64,000 nt of DNA from Streptomyces sp. NBC_00708 (GTDB taxonomy: Bacteria; Actinomycetota; Actinomycetes; Streptomycetales; Streptomycetaceae), in assembly GCA_036226585.1 (NCBI GenBank), contig CP108997.1:3286001-3350000 (forward strand). Reading direction: 5' to 3'. Numbering within the stretch: the stretch's first letter is position 1; every line of letters begins with the position of its first letter. The notes beneath the pieces were generated by a model. That model was not told where the DNA came from and searched no databases. It was given only the letters and a program-made list of their open reading frames with translations. Of the stretch, positions 34,310 to 43,503 are shown in pieces. The position numbers were made by a program, and so were the translations under genes.

Positions 34310-35993
34310 GCCCCTCCCTGGTCCGCGAGGCCATCACCGCGATGTCGTCCTCGGCGCCGGGCCCGAAGCGTTCGAGCACCCGGTCGAGCAGGGTCTCCAG
34401 GTCACCGTCCTCCGGCAGGGTCAGCTCCCCCAGCCGGGCGACGCAGGTGTCGATGTCCTCGTCGCGCCGCTCCACGAGCCCGTCGGTGTACATGAACAGC
34501 ACCGTGCCCGGCCCGCACTCCATCACCGTGGACCGGTAGCCGCCGAACCCGGTACCGAGCGGCGGGGCGGCCGGTACGTCGCAGATCCGGGTGCCGGCCT
34601 CGCCCGGGTCGAGGAAGACCGGCGGCAGGTGGCCCGCGCTCGCCACCTCGCACATCCCGCCGTCCGCGTCGACCACGGCGAGCAGACAGGTCGCCGCCCG
34701 GTCGATCCCGGAGCGCTCCACCATCCGGTCCAGCTGCTCCAGGATGCGGTGCGGGGGCAGTTCCTCGTCGGCCAGCAGCCGCAGCAGCGAGCGGTAGTGG
34801 CTCATGGCGACGGCCGCCTCGACGCCGTGCCCCATGACGTCGCCCATGGCCTTGAGGTGCCGCCCGTCGGGCAGCGGGATGACGTCGAACCAGTCGCCGC
34901 CCACCAGGACACTGCGGTCGGCCGGCAGATAGCGGGTGGCGACCTCGATGTGCGGGTGGGGCGGCCGGGGCTCGGAGAGCAGCGAGCGCTGAAGCTCCAG
35001 GGCGATGGTGTGCTCGTGGGTGAAGCGGCGCGCGTGGTCGAGGTGGACGGCGGCCCGCCCGGCGAGCTCCCGGGCCACCACCACGTCGTCGTCCGAGAAG
35101 ATCGGCGAGCCGCCGGCCCGGAACAGGCCGAGTGCGCCGATCGGGGCGCCGCGCACGGAGACGGGCACCACGACCGCCGAGTGCAGGCCCAGGTCCCGGA
35201 AGGCCTCGGCCCACTCGGGGGTGGGGGCGGAGCGCTCCACCTGCTCGTCGTCGGTGAGGTTCTCGACGATGGGCTGGTCGCTGGCCAGACAGCGCGGTAC
35301 GGCGGCGTCCTCCTGGTGGTCGACGTAGTCGCCGGCCGTGCCGAACCGGGCGGCGCCGGGGCTCAGTCCCCGTACCGCCGACATCGCCGCGCGCCGCAGC
35401 CGGACGACCCCGGGCGGGGCCGGGCGGACCGGCGGGGCGACGTCTCTCGGGAAGACCTCCACGATGGCGACGTCCGCGAGGCCGGGGACGACGAGATCGG
35501 CCAGTTCGGCGCAGGTGGTGTCCATGTCGAGCGTGGTGCCGATGCGGGTGTTGGCGCTGTCCAGGAGGGACAGGTGGCGCTGGGCCTGGGCGAGGCGGCG
35601 CTGCTCGTCGTCGGAGGCCACGACCTCCAGCACGATCCCCACGACGCCGATGATCCGGCCGTCCATCTCCAGCCGGTGGTACGCCCCGTGCCAGTAGCAC
35701 CGGGCGGTGCCGGACTCGGCGGGCAGCCGGCCGCTGGAGGTGACCTCCCGGGCCCGGCCGTCCGCGAGCACGGCGCGCATCAGGTCCTCGCGGGCGTCGA
35801 TGTCGGGCATGACCTCGCTGGGGCGGCGGCCCAGGTGGGCGGAGGGCGGCAGACCGTTGTGGCGTACGAGTGACGGGTTCACGTACAGGTAGCGCAGCTC
35901 GGTGTCGAACACGGCCACACCCGCCGTCGTACCGTCGAGCACGGCGGCGAGCGCCGTGACGTCGATGGACGGCGGACGGTCGGCGTGCAGCAA
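34293..35993 (-). CDS. PAS-GAF-PP2C (SpoIIE-type) phosphatase
   Basis: A 566-residue cytoplasmic protein. A PAS domain (about 15-110; VAVFDTELRYLYVNPSLVR), a short helix with QAQRHLSLLDSANTRIG, a GAF domain (about 135-315; PVSVRGAPIGALGLFRAGG) and a SpoIIE/RsbU phosphatase (about 345-560) follow each other. Metal-binding acids lie in VGGDWFDVIPL, AMGDVMGHGVEAA and MYTDGLVERRDEDID. It would dephosphorylate an anti-sigma-factor antagonist in response to a GAF/PAS signal. The TTG at 35993 is chosen because AGGAGGT lies 5 nt upstream; the frame upstream lacks a plausible site. Confidence 0.85.
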   Translation of the reverse strand: MLHADRPPSIDVTALAAVLDGTTAGVAVFDTELRYLYVNPSLVRHNGLPPSAHLGRRPSEVMPDIDAREDLMRAVLADGRAREVTSSGRLPAESGTARCYWHGAYHRLEMDGRIIGVVGIVLEVVASDDEQRRLAQAQRHLSLLDSANTRIGTTLDMDTTCAELADLVVPGLADVAIVEVFPRDVAPPVRPAPPGVVRLRRAAMSAVRGLSPGAARFGTAGDYVDHQEDAAVPRCLASDQPIVENLTDDEQVERSAPTPEWAEAFRDLGLHSAVVVPVSVRGAPIGALGLFRAGGSPIFSDDDVVVARELAGRAAVHLDHARRFTHEHTIALELQRSLLSEPRPPHPHIEVATRYLPADRSVLVGGDWFDVIPLPDGRHLKAMGDVMGHGVEAAVAMSHYRSLLRLLADEELPPHRILEQLDRMVERSGIDRAATCLLAVVDADGGMCEVASAGHLPPVFLDPGEAGTRICDVPAAPPLGTGFGGYRSTVMECGPGTVLFMYTDGLVERRDEDIDTCVARLGELTLPEDGDLETLLDRVLERFGPGAEDDIAVMASRTREGPDDLA

Positions 35994-36095
35994 GTCAGAC
36001 CTCCTGGGACAGGGCGCGGGCCGCCACACTGCCCGGCCCTTCATCCTCGGTCGCCCCGCTCCCTCCCGCATCCGCAGCGGCTCCGGCCGCGCGGC

Positions 36096-36854
36096 TCAGC
36101 GGGGCGGGATCGCGCCCGCGTAGGACCCCGGGGTGGTGCCGAAGGCCTGCCGGAAGGACTGGATGAACGCACTCGGTCCGCTGTATCCGCAGGCCACCGC
36201 CACCGAGGTGACGGAGCCGCCCGAGGCCAGCAGGGTCAGCGCGTGGTGCAGCCGGAGCTGGGTGCGCCACTGCGGAAACGACATCCCGGTCTCCGCGCGG
36301 AAGAGCCGGCTCAGGGTCCGGGGGGCCGCGCCGACGGCCGCGCCCAGTTCGGTGAGGGTGCGTCCGTCGGCCGGGTCGTCCTGGAGGATGCGGGCGATGT
36401 CGCGCAGCCGGGCGTCGGCCGGGGAGGGCAGGCAGACGCCGAGCGGCTCGACCCGGCGCAGCTGGTCGAGCGCGACCCGCTCCAGGTTCCGCCGCTGCCG
36501 CGCGTCGCCGGTCAGCTCCGTGTCCTCGGTCAGGCAGGCCACGACCTCCCGCAGCAGCGGGGTGACGGCCAGGACGGTGGGCCGGTCGAGCCGCAGCGGG
36601 TTGTCGGCCGGGGCGAAGCTGAGCGCCCGCAGCTCGGTCGGCCCGTATGCCAGGTGGGCGTGGACCACACCGGCCGGGATCCACACGGCCCGGTGCGGGG
36701 GCACGGCCCATACGCCGAGCGGGGTGGCCACCTCCAGCACCCCGCGCGAGGGGCAGACGAGCTGGTGCTCCAGGTGGTGGTGGCTCTCGATGCGCTCCTG
36801 GTGGGCGAGCGGCACCCGGGCGGGGCCGTGCAGGGTTCGGCGGCTCGGCGACAT
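36096..36854 (-). CDS. AraC family regulator with cupin sensor domain
   Basis: A 252-residue protein. The N-terminal cupin has HHHLEHQLVCPSRGVLEVATPLGVWAVPPHRAVWIPAGVVHA. The C-terminal double HTH is TLTELGAAVGAAPRTLSRLFRAETGMSFPQWR and SVTSVAVACGYSGPSAFIQSFRQAFGTTPG. It is divergent from the MFS gene at 36929 with 74 bp between starts, so it probably controls that transporter and itself. Confidence 0.9.
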   Translation of the reverse strand: MSPSRRTLHGPARVPLAHQERIESHHHLEHQLVCPSRGVLEVATPLGVWAVPPHRAVWIPAGVVHAHLAYGPTELRALSFAPADNPLRLDRPTVLAVTPLLREVVACLTEDTELTGDARQRRNLERVALDQLRRVEPLGVCLPSPADARLRDIARILQDDPADGRTLTELGAAVGAAPRTLSRLFRAETGMSFPQWRTQLRLHHALTLLASGGSVTSVAVACGYSGPSAFIQSFRQAFGTTPGSYAGAIPPR

Positions 36855-36928
36855 AAGCAGGCAGATTATCGCTAGCCCGCTGCCGGGCCCGGCCGGAATC
36901 CTCGAAGGGACCCCGGCAAGGAGCCCTC

Positions 36929-38122
36929 ATGACTACCGACAACGTCCCGCAGACCGACGCCCCGCCCGGCGAGGCCGCCGCACCCGCCTCCGCCTGGCGG
37001 CGGATGCGGATGTGGGGGGCCGCGCACGCCGTGGACGACCTCTACCAGGGCCTGGTGCCCGCCTGCGTCCCGTACTTCGTGCTCGACCGGGGCTACAGCT
37101 ATGTCGCCGCCTCCGGGCTCACCCTCGCGGCGGCGCTCGGCAGCTCGGTGCCGCAGCCGTTCATCGGCCTCGCGGTGGACCGCTACCGGCTGCCCCGGCT
37201 GGCGCCCGCCGGGCTCGCCGTCGCCGGGCTCGGGCTCGGTCTGTCCGGCCTGGTGCGGCCGTACGCCGCCGTCTGGCTGCTGATCCTGCTGTCCGGGCTG
37301 GGCGTGGCGATGTTCCATCCGGCGGCGGGCAAGGCGGCCCGGGAGGCGGCCGGCGACAGTGCGTCCGCGATGAGCGTCTTCGCGGCGGGCGGCAGCGTCG
37401 GCTTCTTCCTGGCCCCGGTGCTCGCGACCCCGGCGCTCGTCGCGATGGGGGTCGGCGCGACGGCGCTGTTCATCCCGCCCGCCGTCCTGATGGCCTTCGT
37501 CCTGCTCCGGCACCGCCCGATCGCCGGGCCCGTGCGCAGAGCGGGCCGGGCCGGGCAGGACCGGTGGCGGCCGTTCCTCTTCCTCACCGGCATCGAGGTG
37601 GTGCGCTCGGTCGCGTTCTTCGGCGCGATCACCTTCATCGAGCTGTTCTGGATCCGCCATCTGCACTCCGGCCGGGGTGTCGCGGGTGTCGCCCTCGCCT
37701 GTTTCCTCGTCGGCGGGGTCGCCGGCACGCTGCTCGGCGGCCGGATCGCGGACCGCGTCGGCATGGTCCGTACGGTCCAGCTGGGCGGTCTCGCCGCCGT
37801 ACCGGCCCTGATCGCGCTCCGGGTGACCCCCGGCACCCTGCTGCCGCTGGTGTTCGCGGTCCTGGCGGGGCTCGCGCTGAACGTGCCGTTCGCCGTCCTG
37901 GTGAAGCTCGGCCAGGACTATCTGCCGGGGCGCCCCGGCACGGCGGCCGGGGTCACGCTCGGCCTCGCCGTCAGCATCGGCGGCCTCATCGCCCCGGCGC
38001 TGGGCGCGGCGGCCCAGGCGTACGGGCCGCAGGGCGTGTTCACGATCCTGTGCGCCATCCCCGTACCGGCCGTGCTCCTCGGACTGTTCCTGAGCGAGCC
38101 GGAACCGTCCTCCGGTGGCTGA
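36929..38122 (+). CDS. MFS transporter, fosmidomycin-resistance-like
   Basis: A 397-residue protein with twelve predicted spans. AHAVDDLYQGLVPACVPYFV (first helix with conserved His-Asp), VAMFHPAAGKAAREAAG (the FHPAA motif) and GTLLGGRIADRVGM match the Fsr subfamily, whose E. coli member exports fosmidomycin. AAGG at 36917-36920 precedes the ATG. The divergent AraC gene probably activates or represses it. Confidence 0.85.
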   Translation: MTTDNVPQTDAPPGEAAAPASAWRRMRMWGAAHAVDDLYQGLVPACVPYFVLDRGYSYVAASGLTLAAALGSSVPQPFIGLAVDRYRLPRLAPAGLAVAGLGLGLSGLVRPYAAVWLLILLSGLGVAMFHPAAGKAAREAAGDSASAMSVFAAGGSVGFFLAPVLATPALVAMGVGATALFIPPAVLMAFVLLRHRPIAGPVRRAGRAGQDRWRPFLFLTGIEVVRSVAFFGAITFIELFWIRHLHSGRGVAGVALACFLVGGVAGTLLGGRIADRVGMVRTVQLGGLAAVPALIALRVTPGTLLPLVFAVLAGLALNVPFAVLVKLGQDYLPGRPGTAAGVTLGLAVSIGGLIAPALGAAAQAYGPQGVFTILCAIPVPAVLLGLFLSEPEPSSGG

Positions 38123-38206
38123 CCGTCCCCTGTGACGGAGGCATGCTGTACGCGACACGGGCGGCACCACCGCCGCCCGGACGCCGGCACACCGAAGGGC
38201 ACGCCC

Positions 38207-38692
38207 ATGGGATCGTCACCGCAACTCGGCTCACCCGTACCGGACTTCACGCTGCCGGGTGGCGTGCTCGCCGGGGACTCCTTCGAGCGGCGGGACTACG
38301 CGCTCGCGGACGCGCGCGGCCGGGCCCTGGTCCTCGCCTTCTATCCGGGCGACAACACCGCCGTGTGCACCAAGCAGTTGTGCGCGTACTCCTCGGGCAT
38401 GGAGACCTTCGACGCGCTGGACGCCGAGGTGTGGGGGATCAGTCCACAGGGTGTGGACAGCCACGAATCGTTCGCCCGCGCCCAGGGGCTGCGTATGCCG
38501 CTGCTCGCGGACCCGGGCCGGGAGACGGCTCGGGCCTTCGGCGTCACGGCGCCCGGGATCGGGGTGCGGCGCGCCGTCTTCCTGATCGACGCGGAGGGGG
38601 TGCTGCGCTGGAAGCACGTGGCGCTGCTGGGGGCGACGTTCCAGTCACTGGACACACTGGCCGACCAGTTGTCCGGCATCAACAACAAGTAA
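38207..38692 (+). CDS. Peroxiredoxin (BCP/AhpC-TSA type)
   Basis: A 161-residue thioredoxin-fold protein. VPDFTLPGG and the active site FYPGDNTAVCTKQLCAY contain the peroxidatic Cys and a resolving Cys five residues later (CxxxxC), typical of atypical 2-Cys BCP/PrxQ enzymes. VWGISPQGVDSHESFA and PLLADPGRETARAFGV follow. It reduces hydroperoxides in the cytoplasm using thioredoxin. ATG 38207 is preceded by GAAGGG. It lies just upstream of the NfeD-flotillin genes with an 18-bp shared element between. Confidence 0.9.
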   Translation: MGSSPQLGSPVPDFTLPGGVLAGDSFERRDYALADARGRALVLAFYPGDNTAVCTKQLCAYSSGMETFDALDAEVWGISPQGVDSHESFARAQGLRMPLLADPGRETARAFGVTAPGIGVRRAVFLIDAEGVLRWKHVALLGATFQSLDTLADQLSGINNK

Positions 38693-38697
38693 AAGAC

Positions 38698-38715
38698 TGC
38701 CGGGTTCCGGCAATG
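38698..38715 (+). promoter_or_regulatory. 18-bp element upstream of flotillin operon 1
   Basis: TGCCGGGTTCCGGCAATG contains the inverted repeat TGCCGG/CCGGCA. It matches TGCCACGTTCCGGCAATG at 49252-49269, upstream of flotillin operon 2, at 16 of 18 positions. It is 85 bp before the NfeD-like gene. Confidence 0.55.
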
Positions 38716-38800
38716 TCGTTCGGGGGGTGCGTATGGGATCATCCAGCCAGTTCGACGGAAAAGCAGCACGGGGGTCGACGGGGCCGGGAGGGGTGATCAC

Positions 38801-39310
38801 GTGACCTTGTTTCTCGGTCTCGGCATCGCGGGGGTCGCCCTGCTCGCCCTGTCCCTGGTCTTCGACGGGATTCTGGAAGGCCTCTTCGGGGGCTTGCTGG
38901 AGGGCCTGTTCGGCGGGCTCGTCTCCCTTCCGGTGATCGCGGGCTTCCTCTCGATGCTCGGTTTCGGCGGCGCCATCGTGCTCGGCACGACCGGCGCCGG
39001 CACCCTCGCCGCCACCGCGGCCGGGGTCGCGGCCGGGCTGGTCGCCGCCGTACTGACCTGGCGGTTCAGCCGCGCCCTGATGCGGGACCAGACCGACGCG
39101 ACCCCGCGCAACGAGGACCTGGTCGGCACGTCGGGTTCGGTGGTCACCGCGATCCCGGCCGACGGCTACGGCGAGGTCCTGCTCCGCCTGGGCGGGCAGC
39201 TCGTCAAGCTGTCCGCCAAGAGCCCGGTACCGGTCGCCCGGGGGGCGGAGATCTGGGTCGAGGCGGCCCTCTCCAGCACCTCGGTCTCGGTCCGTCCCGT
39301 CGAACGCTGA
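38801..39310 (+). CDS. NfeD-like membrane protein
   Basis: A 169-residue protein. Two or three membrane segments (1-25, about 45-90) are followed by a C-terminal OB fold (from about 105: EDLVGTSGSVVTAIPADGYGEVLLRLGGQLVKLSAKS). NfeD proteins pair with flotillins and bind them through the OB domain. The N-terminal region has an internal repeat GLFGGLLEGLFGGL. GTG 38801 is used. The flotillin gene starts 69 bp downstream. Confidence 0.8.
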   Translation: MTLFLGLGIAGVALLALSLVFDGILEGLFGGLLEGLFGGLVSLPVIAGFLSMLGFGGAIVLGTTGAGTLAATAAGVAAGLVAAVLTWRFSRALMRDQTDATPRNEDLVGTSGSVVTAIPADGYGEVLLRLGGQLVKLSAKSPVPVARGAEIWVEAALSSTSVSVRPVER

Positions 39311-39379
39311 CCCGGTACACCGGCCCCACCACCGCTCGTCTCACAACTGCCCCCGTCCGGAGGCAGAGGGGGAAACCGC

Positions 39380-40825
39380 ATGAGTCCCGTAATGATCGCG
39401 ATCGTCGGAGTCGTCGTACTCCTCTTCCTGCTCGCCCTCGCCGTCATCACCCGTTACAAGGTGGCCGGCCCCAGCCAGGCGTTCATCATCACCGGCCGCC
39501 GGGGCAAGAAGTCCGTGGACCCGGTGACCGGGCGGACCAGCATCGACAACAGCGGCCAGAAGGTCGTCGTCGGCGGCGGCGTCTTCGTCGTGCCGTTCGT
39601 CCAGCAGAAGTTCACCCTGGACCTGTCCAGCCGGCACATCCCGGTCGCCGTGCGCGGCGCCGTCACCCTGCGCGGCGTCAAGGCGCACCTCGAAGGCGTC
39701 GCGATCGTCAAGGTCGGCGGCAGCGAGGACGCCATCCGGGCCGCCGCCCAGCGCTTCCTGCGCCAGCAGGACGGCATCGTCGGCTTCACCCAGGAAGTGC
39801 TCTCCGGTGCGCTGCGCGCCATCGTCGGCCGGATGTCGGTCGAGGACATCATCCGGGACCGCGCCGCGTTCGCCGGCCAGGTGGCGGAGGAGGCCGAGGC
39901 GAGCCTGTCCGGCCAGGGCCTGATCCTGGACGCCTTCCAGATCCAGGACATCACCACCGAGGGCTCCTACCTGGAGGACCTCGGCCGCCCCGAGGCCGCC
40001 CGCGCCAAGCAGGAGGCGGACATCGCGGAGGCCATCGCCCGCCGCGCCTCGGAGCAGGCCCGGCTGAAGGCCGCCGAGGAGATCGCGATCGCCGAGCGGA
40101 CCTTCTACCTGAAGCAGGCCGAGATCAAGGCCGAGACCGAGGCGGCCGCCGCCAAGGCCAACGCGGCCGGTCCGCTCGCCGAGGCGGCCCGTCAGCAGGA
40201 AGTCCTCACCGAGCAGGAGAAGGTCGCCGAGCGCCAGGCCGCGCTGACCGACCGCGAGCTCGACACCAAGGTCCGCAAGCCCGCCGACGCCGCCCGCTAC
40301 CAGGCCGAGCAGGAGGCGGAGGCCCGCCGCATCGCCCAGGTCAAGGAGGCCGAGGCAGCCGCCGAGCGCGCCCGGCTGACCGGTCAGGGCGAGAAGCTGC
40401 ACCGCTCCGCGCTCGCCGAGGCGGTGCGCATCGAGGGTGAGGCGGAGGCCGCGGCCATCGCGGCGCGCGGTTCGGCCGAGGCCGAGGCGATGCAGAAGAA
40501 GGCCGACGCCTTCGCGCAGTACGGCGACGCGGCCGTCCTGCAGATGCTCGTCGAGGTGCTGCCGCAGGTCGTCGCCAAGGCGGCCGAGCCGATGAGCGCG
40601 ATCGACAAGCTGACCGTCATCTCCACGGACGGCGCCAGCCAGCTGTCCCGTACGGTCACGGACAACGTCGCCCAGGGCATGGAGCTGCTGAGCTCCACCA
40701 CCGGGGTCGACCTCGCCGCCCTGCTCCAGAACCTCAAGGGCGCGGTGCCGAAGCCGGCCGAGCCGGTCGCCGAGGCCCCGGCGGCCCCGGCCGGGAAGAA
40801 CGGGAAGATCGAGATCAGCGACTGA
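39380..40825 (+). CDS. Flotillin (SPFH family), first copy
   Basis: A 481-residue protein: one N-terminal membrane segment (residues 4-24), the SPFH domain (about 30-190; GPSQAFIITGRRGKK, VAIVKVGGSEDAIRAAAQRFL, EEIVG-like LRAIVGRMSVEDIIRDR), then a long Ala/Glu-rich coiled coil (200-400) with EA repeats, and a flotillin C-terminus (VLQMLVEVLPQVVAKAAEP). It scaffolds membrane microdomains. It is transcribed with NfeD upstream, and the RCK-type regulator/antiporter pair follows after a palindromic terminator. Confidence 0.9.
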   Translation: MSPVMIAIVGVVVLLFLLALAVITRYKVAGPSQAFIITGRRGKKSVDPVTGRTSIDNSGQKVVVGGGVFVVPFVQQKFTLDLSSRHIPVAVRGAVTLRGVKAHLEGVAIVKVGGSEDAIRAAAQRFLRQQDGIVGFTQEVLSGALRAIVGRMSVEDIIRDRAAFAGQVAEEAEASLSGQGLILDAFQIQDITTEGSYLEDLGRPEAARAKQEADIAEAIARRASEQARLKAAEEIAIAERTFYLKQAEIKAETEAAAAKANAAGPLAEAARQQEVLTEQEKVAERQAALTDRELDTKVRKPADAARYQAEQEAEARRIAQVKEAEAAAERARLTGQGEKLHRSALAEAVRIEGEAEAAAIAARGSAEAEAMQKKADAFAQYGDAAVLQMLVEVLPQVVAKAAEPMSAIDKLTVISTDGASQLSRTVTDNVAQGMELLSSTTGVDLAALLQNLKGAVPKPAEPVAEAPAAPAGKNGKIEISD

Positions 40826-40848
40826 TCCACCGCACGATCCGACTCGCG

Positions 40849-40878
40849 TGCCCGGCCGGTTGCGCAACCGGCCGGGCA
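40849..40878 (+). terminator. Palindromic terminator after flotillin 1
   Basis: TGCCCGGCCGGTTGC and GCAACCGGCCGGGCA are exact reverse complements forming a 30-bp palindrome 24 bp after the flotillin stop. Confidence 0.7.
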
Positions 40879-41021
40879 TTCGTGTGCCGGGCCCCGGACC
40901 GCTCCCGGGGCGGTGGCCGGAACTCGCCCCTCCGGGGTGGCCGAAGCCTCCGGATAAGGTAATGCGGGTCTAAAGAGATCACCAAGTGCCTCGCGCGTAC
41001 CGCGCTCCTCGGGAGGAAGCC

Positions 41022-41492
41022 ATGGGAACCCACCGCACCACGCTGCCCGGAGTCGGCGTCCAGTACGACTACACCACCGAATCGGGGCAGCACATCTCCG
41101 TGGTCGTCCACCACGACGGGCGGCGGTTCATCGGCTTCTACGACCAGGACGACCCTGATTCGTGCCTGCTCTCCGTACCCCTGACCCCGCAGGAGGCGAC
41201 CGGGCTCGCGCACCTCATCGACGCGGCGCCCATCGACGCCGTACGGACCGAGGGCATCGACCTGGTCACCGAGCACATCCCGCTCGGCACCCGCTCGCCG
41301 TACGGCGGCCGGCTGCTCGGCGACACCAAGGCGCGGACCCGGACCGGCGCCTCGATCGTGGCGGTCCTGCGCACCCACAGCGCGCATCCGTCACCCGGGC
41401 CGGAATTCCGGCTGGCCATCGGCGACACGCTCGTCGCCGTCGGAACACGCGAGGGCGTCGACACGCTCTCCGAGATCATCGCGGAGGGCTGA
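41022..41492 (+). CDS. KhtT-like regulatory subunit of a cation/proton antiporter
   Basis: A 156-residue protein. The N-terminal half VGVQYDYTTESGQHISVVVHHDGRRFIGFYD and the C-terminal TrkA_C/RCK_C domain (GASIVAVLRTHSAHPSPGPEFRLAIGDTLVAVGTREGV) match KhtT. RCK_C domains sense nucleotides such as c-di-AMP in Bacillus and related regulators. GGGAGG precedes the ATG. The antiporter gene starts 2 bp after its stop. A TAAGGT -10-like box lies near 40956. Confidence 0.85.
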   Translation: MGTHRTTLPGVGVQYDYTTESGQHISVVVHHDGRRFIGFYDQDDPDSCLLSVPLTPQEATGLAHLIDAAPIDAVRTEGIDLVTEHIPLGTRSPYGGRLLGDTKARTRTGASIVAVLRTHSAHPSPGPEFRLAIGDTLVAVGTREGVDTLSEIIAEG

Positions 41493-41494
41493 CC

Positions 41495-42739
41495 GTGCAC
41501 GACACAACCGCACTGCTGGTGGAGCTGGGCTCCGTCATCCTGGGACTCGGCATCATCGGACGGTTCGCCGGCCGGATAGGACTCTCGCCGATCCCGCTGT
41601 ACCTGCTGGCCGGACTCGCCTTCGGCGAGGGCGGGCTGCTGCCGCTCGGGGCCAGTGAGGAGTTCACCGCCGTCGGCGCCGAGATCGGCGTCATCCTGCT
41701 GCTGCTCCTGCTCGGCCTCGAATACAGCGCGTCCGAACTCGTCACCAGCCTCAAGACCCAGTACCCCTCGGGTGCCGTGGACTTCGCGCTCAACGCGACG
41801 CCGGGGGCGATCGCCGCGCTGATGCTCGGCTGGGGCCCGGTCGGGGCCGTCGCGCTGGCCGGTGTCACCTGGATCTCCTCGTCCGGGGTGATCGCCAAGG
41901 TCCTGGCGGACCTGGGACGCCTCGGCAACCGGGAGACCCCGGTCATCCTCGGGGTGCTGGTGATCGAGGACCTCTCGATGGCCGTCTATCTGCCGCTGCT
42001 CACCGCGATGCTCGCGGGCGTCGGCCTCGCCGGCGGCAGCATCGCGCTGCTCGTCGCGCTCGGCACGGTCGGGTTCGTCCTCTACCTCGCGCTCAGGCAC
42101 GGCCGGCTCATCAGCCGCGCGGTCTCCTCCGACAATCCGGAGATGCTGCTGCTCGTCGTGCTCGGGCTGACCGTCCTGGTCGCCGGGGTGGCCCAGCAGC
42201 TCCAGGTCTCCGCCGCCGTCGGCGCGTTCCTCGTCGGCATCGCGCTCTCCGGCGAGGTCGCGGAGGGCGCCCGCAAGCTGCTGACCCCGCTGCGGGACCT
42301 GTTCGCCGCCGTCTTCTTCGTGTTCTTCGGGCTCTCCACCAACCCGGCCGAGATCCCGCCGGTGCTGCTGCCGGCCGCGCTGCTCGCCGTCGTCACCGTC
42401 TTCACGAAGATCGGGACCGGCTGGTACGCGGCCCGGCGCGCCGGCATCGGACCGCGCGGGCGCTGGCGGGCGGGCGGCACGCTCGTGGCGCGCGGCGAGT
42501 TCTCCATCGTGATCGCCGGTCTGGCCGTGGCGACCGAGCCCCGCATCGGGCCCATCGCCACCGCGTACGTCCTGATCCTGGTCATCGTCGGCCCGCTCAC
42601 CGCGCGCTGGACCCAGCCGGTGGTCGCGCGCGTCCAGCAGTGGCGCGGCAAGGACGGGGTGGTCGCCGCCCCGAGCACCGCGCCGGCCGCCCCGGCCCGG
42701 GTGCCGGCGCAGGAGGAGGTCTCGGCTTCCTCCGAATGA
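41495..42739 (+). CDS. CPA2-family cation/proton antiporter (KhtU-like)
   Basis: A 414-residue protein with twelve or thirteen membrane segments. GVTWISSSGVIAKVLADLG and VIEDLSMAVYLPLL carry the conserved Asp of the ion-binding site (ED in LVIEDLS). VSAAVGAFLVGIALSG and FFVFFGLSTNPAEIP are CPA2/KefB signatures. It exchanges K+ or another monovalent cation for protons. The regulator is encoded directly upstream. Unlike KefB it has no C-terminal RCK domain, which is supplied by the separate subunit. Confidence 0.9.
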   Translation: MHDTTALLVELGSVILGLGIIGRFAGRIGLSPIPLYLLAGLAFGEGGLLPLGASEEFTAVGAEIGVILLLLLLGLEYSASELVTSLKTQYPSGAVDFALNATPGAIAALMLGWGPVGAVALAGVTWISSSGVIAKVLADLGRLGNRETPVILGVLVIEDLSMAVYLPLLTAMLAGVGLAGGSIALLVALGTVGFVLYLALRHGRLISRAVSSDNPEMLLLVVLGLTVLVAGVAQQLQVSAAVGAFLVGIALSGEVAEGARKLLTPLRDLFAAVFFVFFGLSTNPAEIPPVLLPAALLAVVTVFTKIGTGWYAARRAGIGPRGRWRAGGTLVARGEFSIVIAGLAVATEPRIGPIATAYVLILVIVGPLTARWTQPVVARVQQWRGKDGVVAAPSTAPAAPARVPAQEEVSASSE

Positions 42740-42820
42740 GGGGGCGGCCGGGGCTCGTCGCCCGACCGGTGCCGGCCGCACGGGCGAGCCATGCGGCGCG
42801 CGTCCCGGCCGTCCGGCCGG

Positions 42821-43372
42821 TTACGCGCCCTGGCCCGCCGGGAGCTCCGGGGTCCAGCCCAGCGGGTAGGCGTCCGCGCCCTCGGCCGGGGCCGCCGCCT
42901 CGCCGCCCGCCTCGGTGAACGCCCGCAGCGCGTCGATCAGCGCGGCGCGCTGTCCGGGCGCGAGGCGTTCGACGATCGTGGCGACCTCCCGGCGGCGGCC
43001 GGCCGTGACCTCCTCGACCAGCCGGTGGCCCTCGGGCGTCACGCGCAACACCGTCTCGCGACGGTTGGCCGGGTTGACCTGGCGCTCCGCGAGGCCCGCC
43101 GCGATCAGCCGGTCCAGCATGCGCATCGCGGTCGACGGGTTGACGCCGAGGCGCTCGGCGAGCGTGACCAGCTTGGCGTCGCCGTGCGTGGAGAGCACCA
43201 CGAGCAGCCGGAACTGGGGCAGCGTCACCCGGTCCTCGACCGCCGCGAGCGACCGGGCCGACACGGCCACCAGCAGTCTCGACGCGGTCAGCACCGCGCG
43301 GGTCACCGCGTCGACGTCGTCCCGGTCCGGGGCGGTCGGTGGGTCATCGGGTGCCTGTCCGTGCGCGGCCAT
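42821..43372 (-). CDS. MarR family regulator
   Basis: A 183-residue protein. The winged HTH is LVTLAERLGVNPSTAMRMLDRLIAAGLAERQVNPANRRETVLRVTPEG. A Met at 43372 preceded by AAAGGGGC is chosen; a longer frame to 43474 lacks a site. It is divergent from the deazaflavin-type gene at 43504, and the 131 bp between include the palindrome TGCAACGTTTGCA. It probably senses a phenolic or oxidative signal. Confidence 0.85.
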   Translation of the reverse strand: MAAHGQAPDDPPTAPDRDDVDAVTRAVLTASRLLVAVSARSLAAVEDRVTLPQFRLLVVLSTHGDAKLVTLAERLGVNPSTAMRMLDRLIAAGLAERQVNPANRRETVLRVTPEGHRLVEEVTAGRRREVATIVERLAPGQRAALIDALRAFTEAGGEAAAPAEGADAYPLGWTPELPAGQGA

Positions 43373-43488
43373 GCCCCTTTCTACCGCGCGGAAAGGCCCT
43401 GCTCGAACCGGCGGCGATCCGATGCCGAACCGCCGCCCAACCGGTACCGGACCGTCAACGGCCCGCACTGGCACCGACCTTTGGATTA

Positions 43489-43501
43489 TGCAACGTTTGC
43501 A
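43489..43501. promoter_or_regulatory. Putative MarR operator
   Basis: TGCAACGTTTGCA has perfect 5-bp arms and overlaps the start region of the deazaflavin-type gene, immediately before GTG 43504, in the MarR divergent intergenic region. Confidence 0.45.
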
Positions 43502-43503
43502 CA

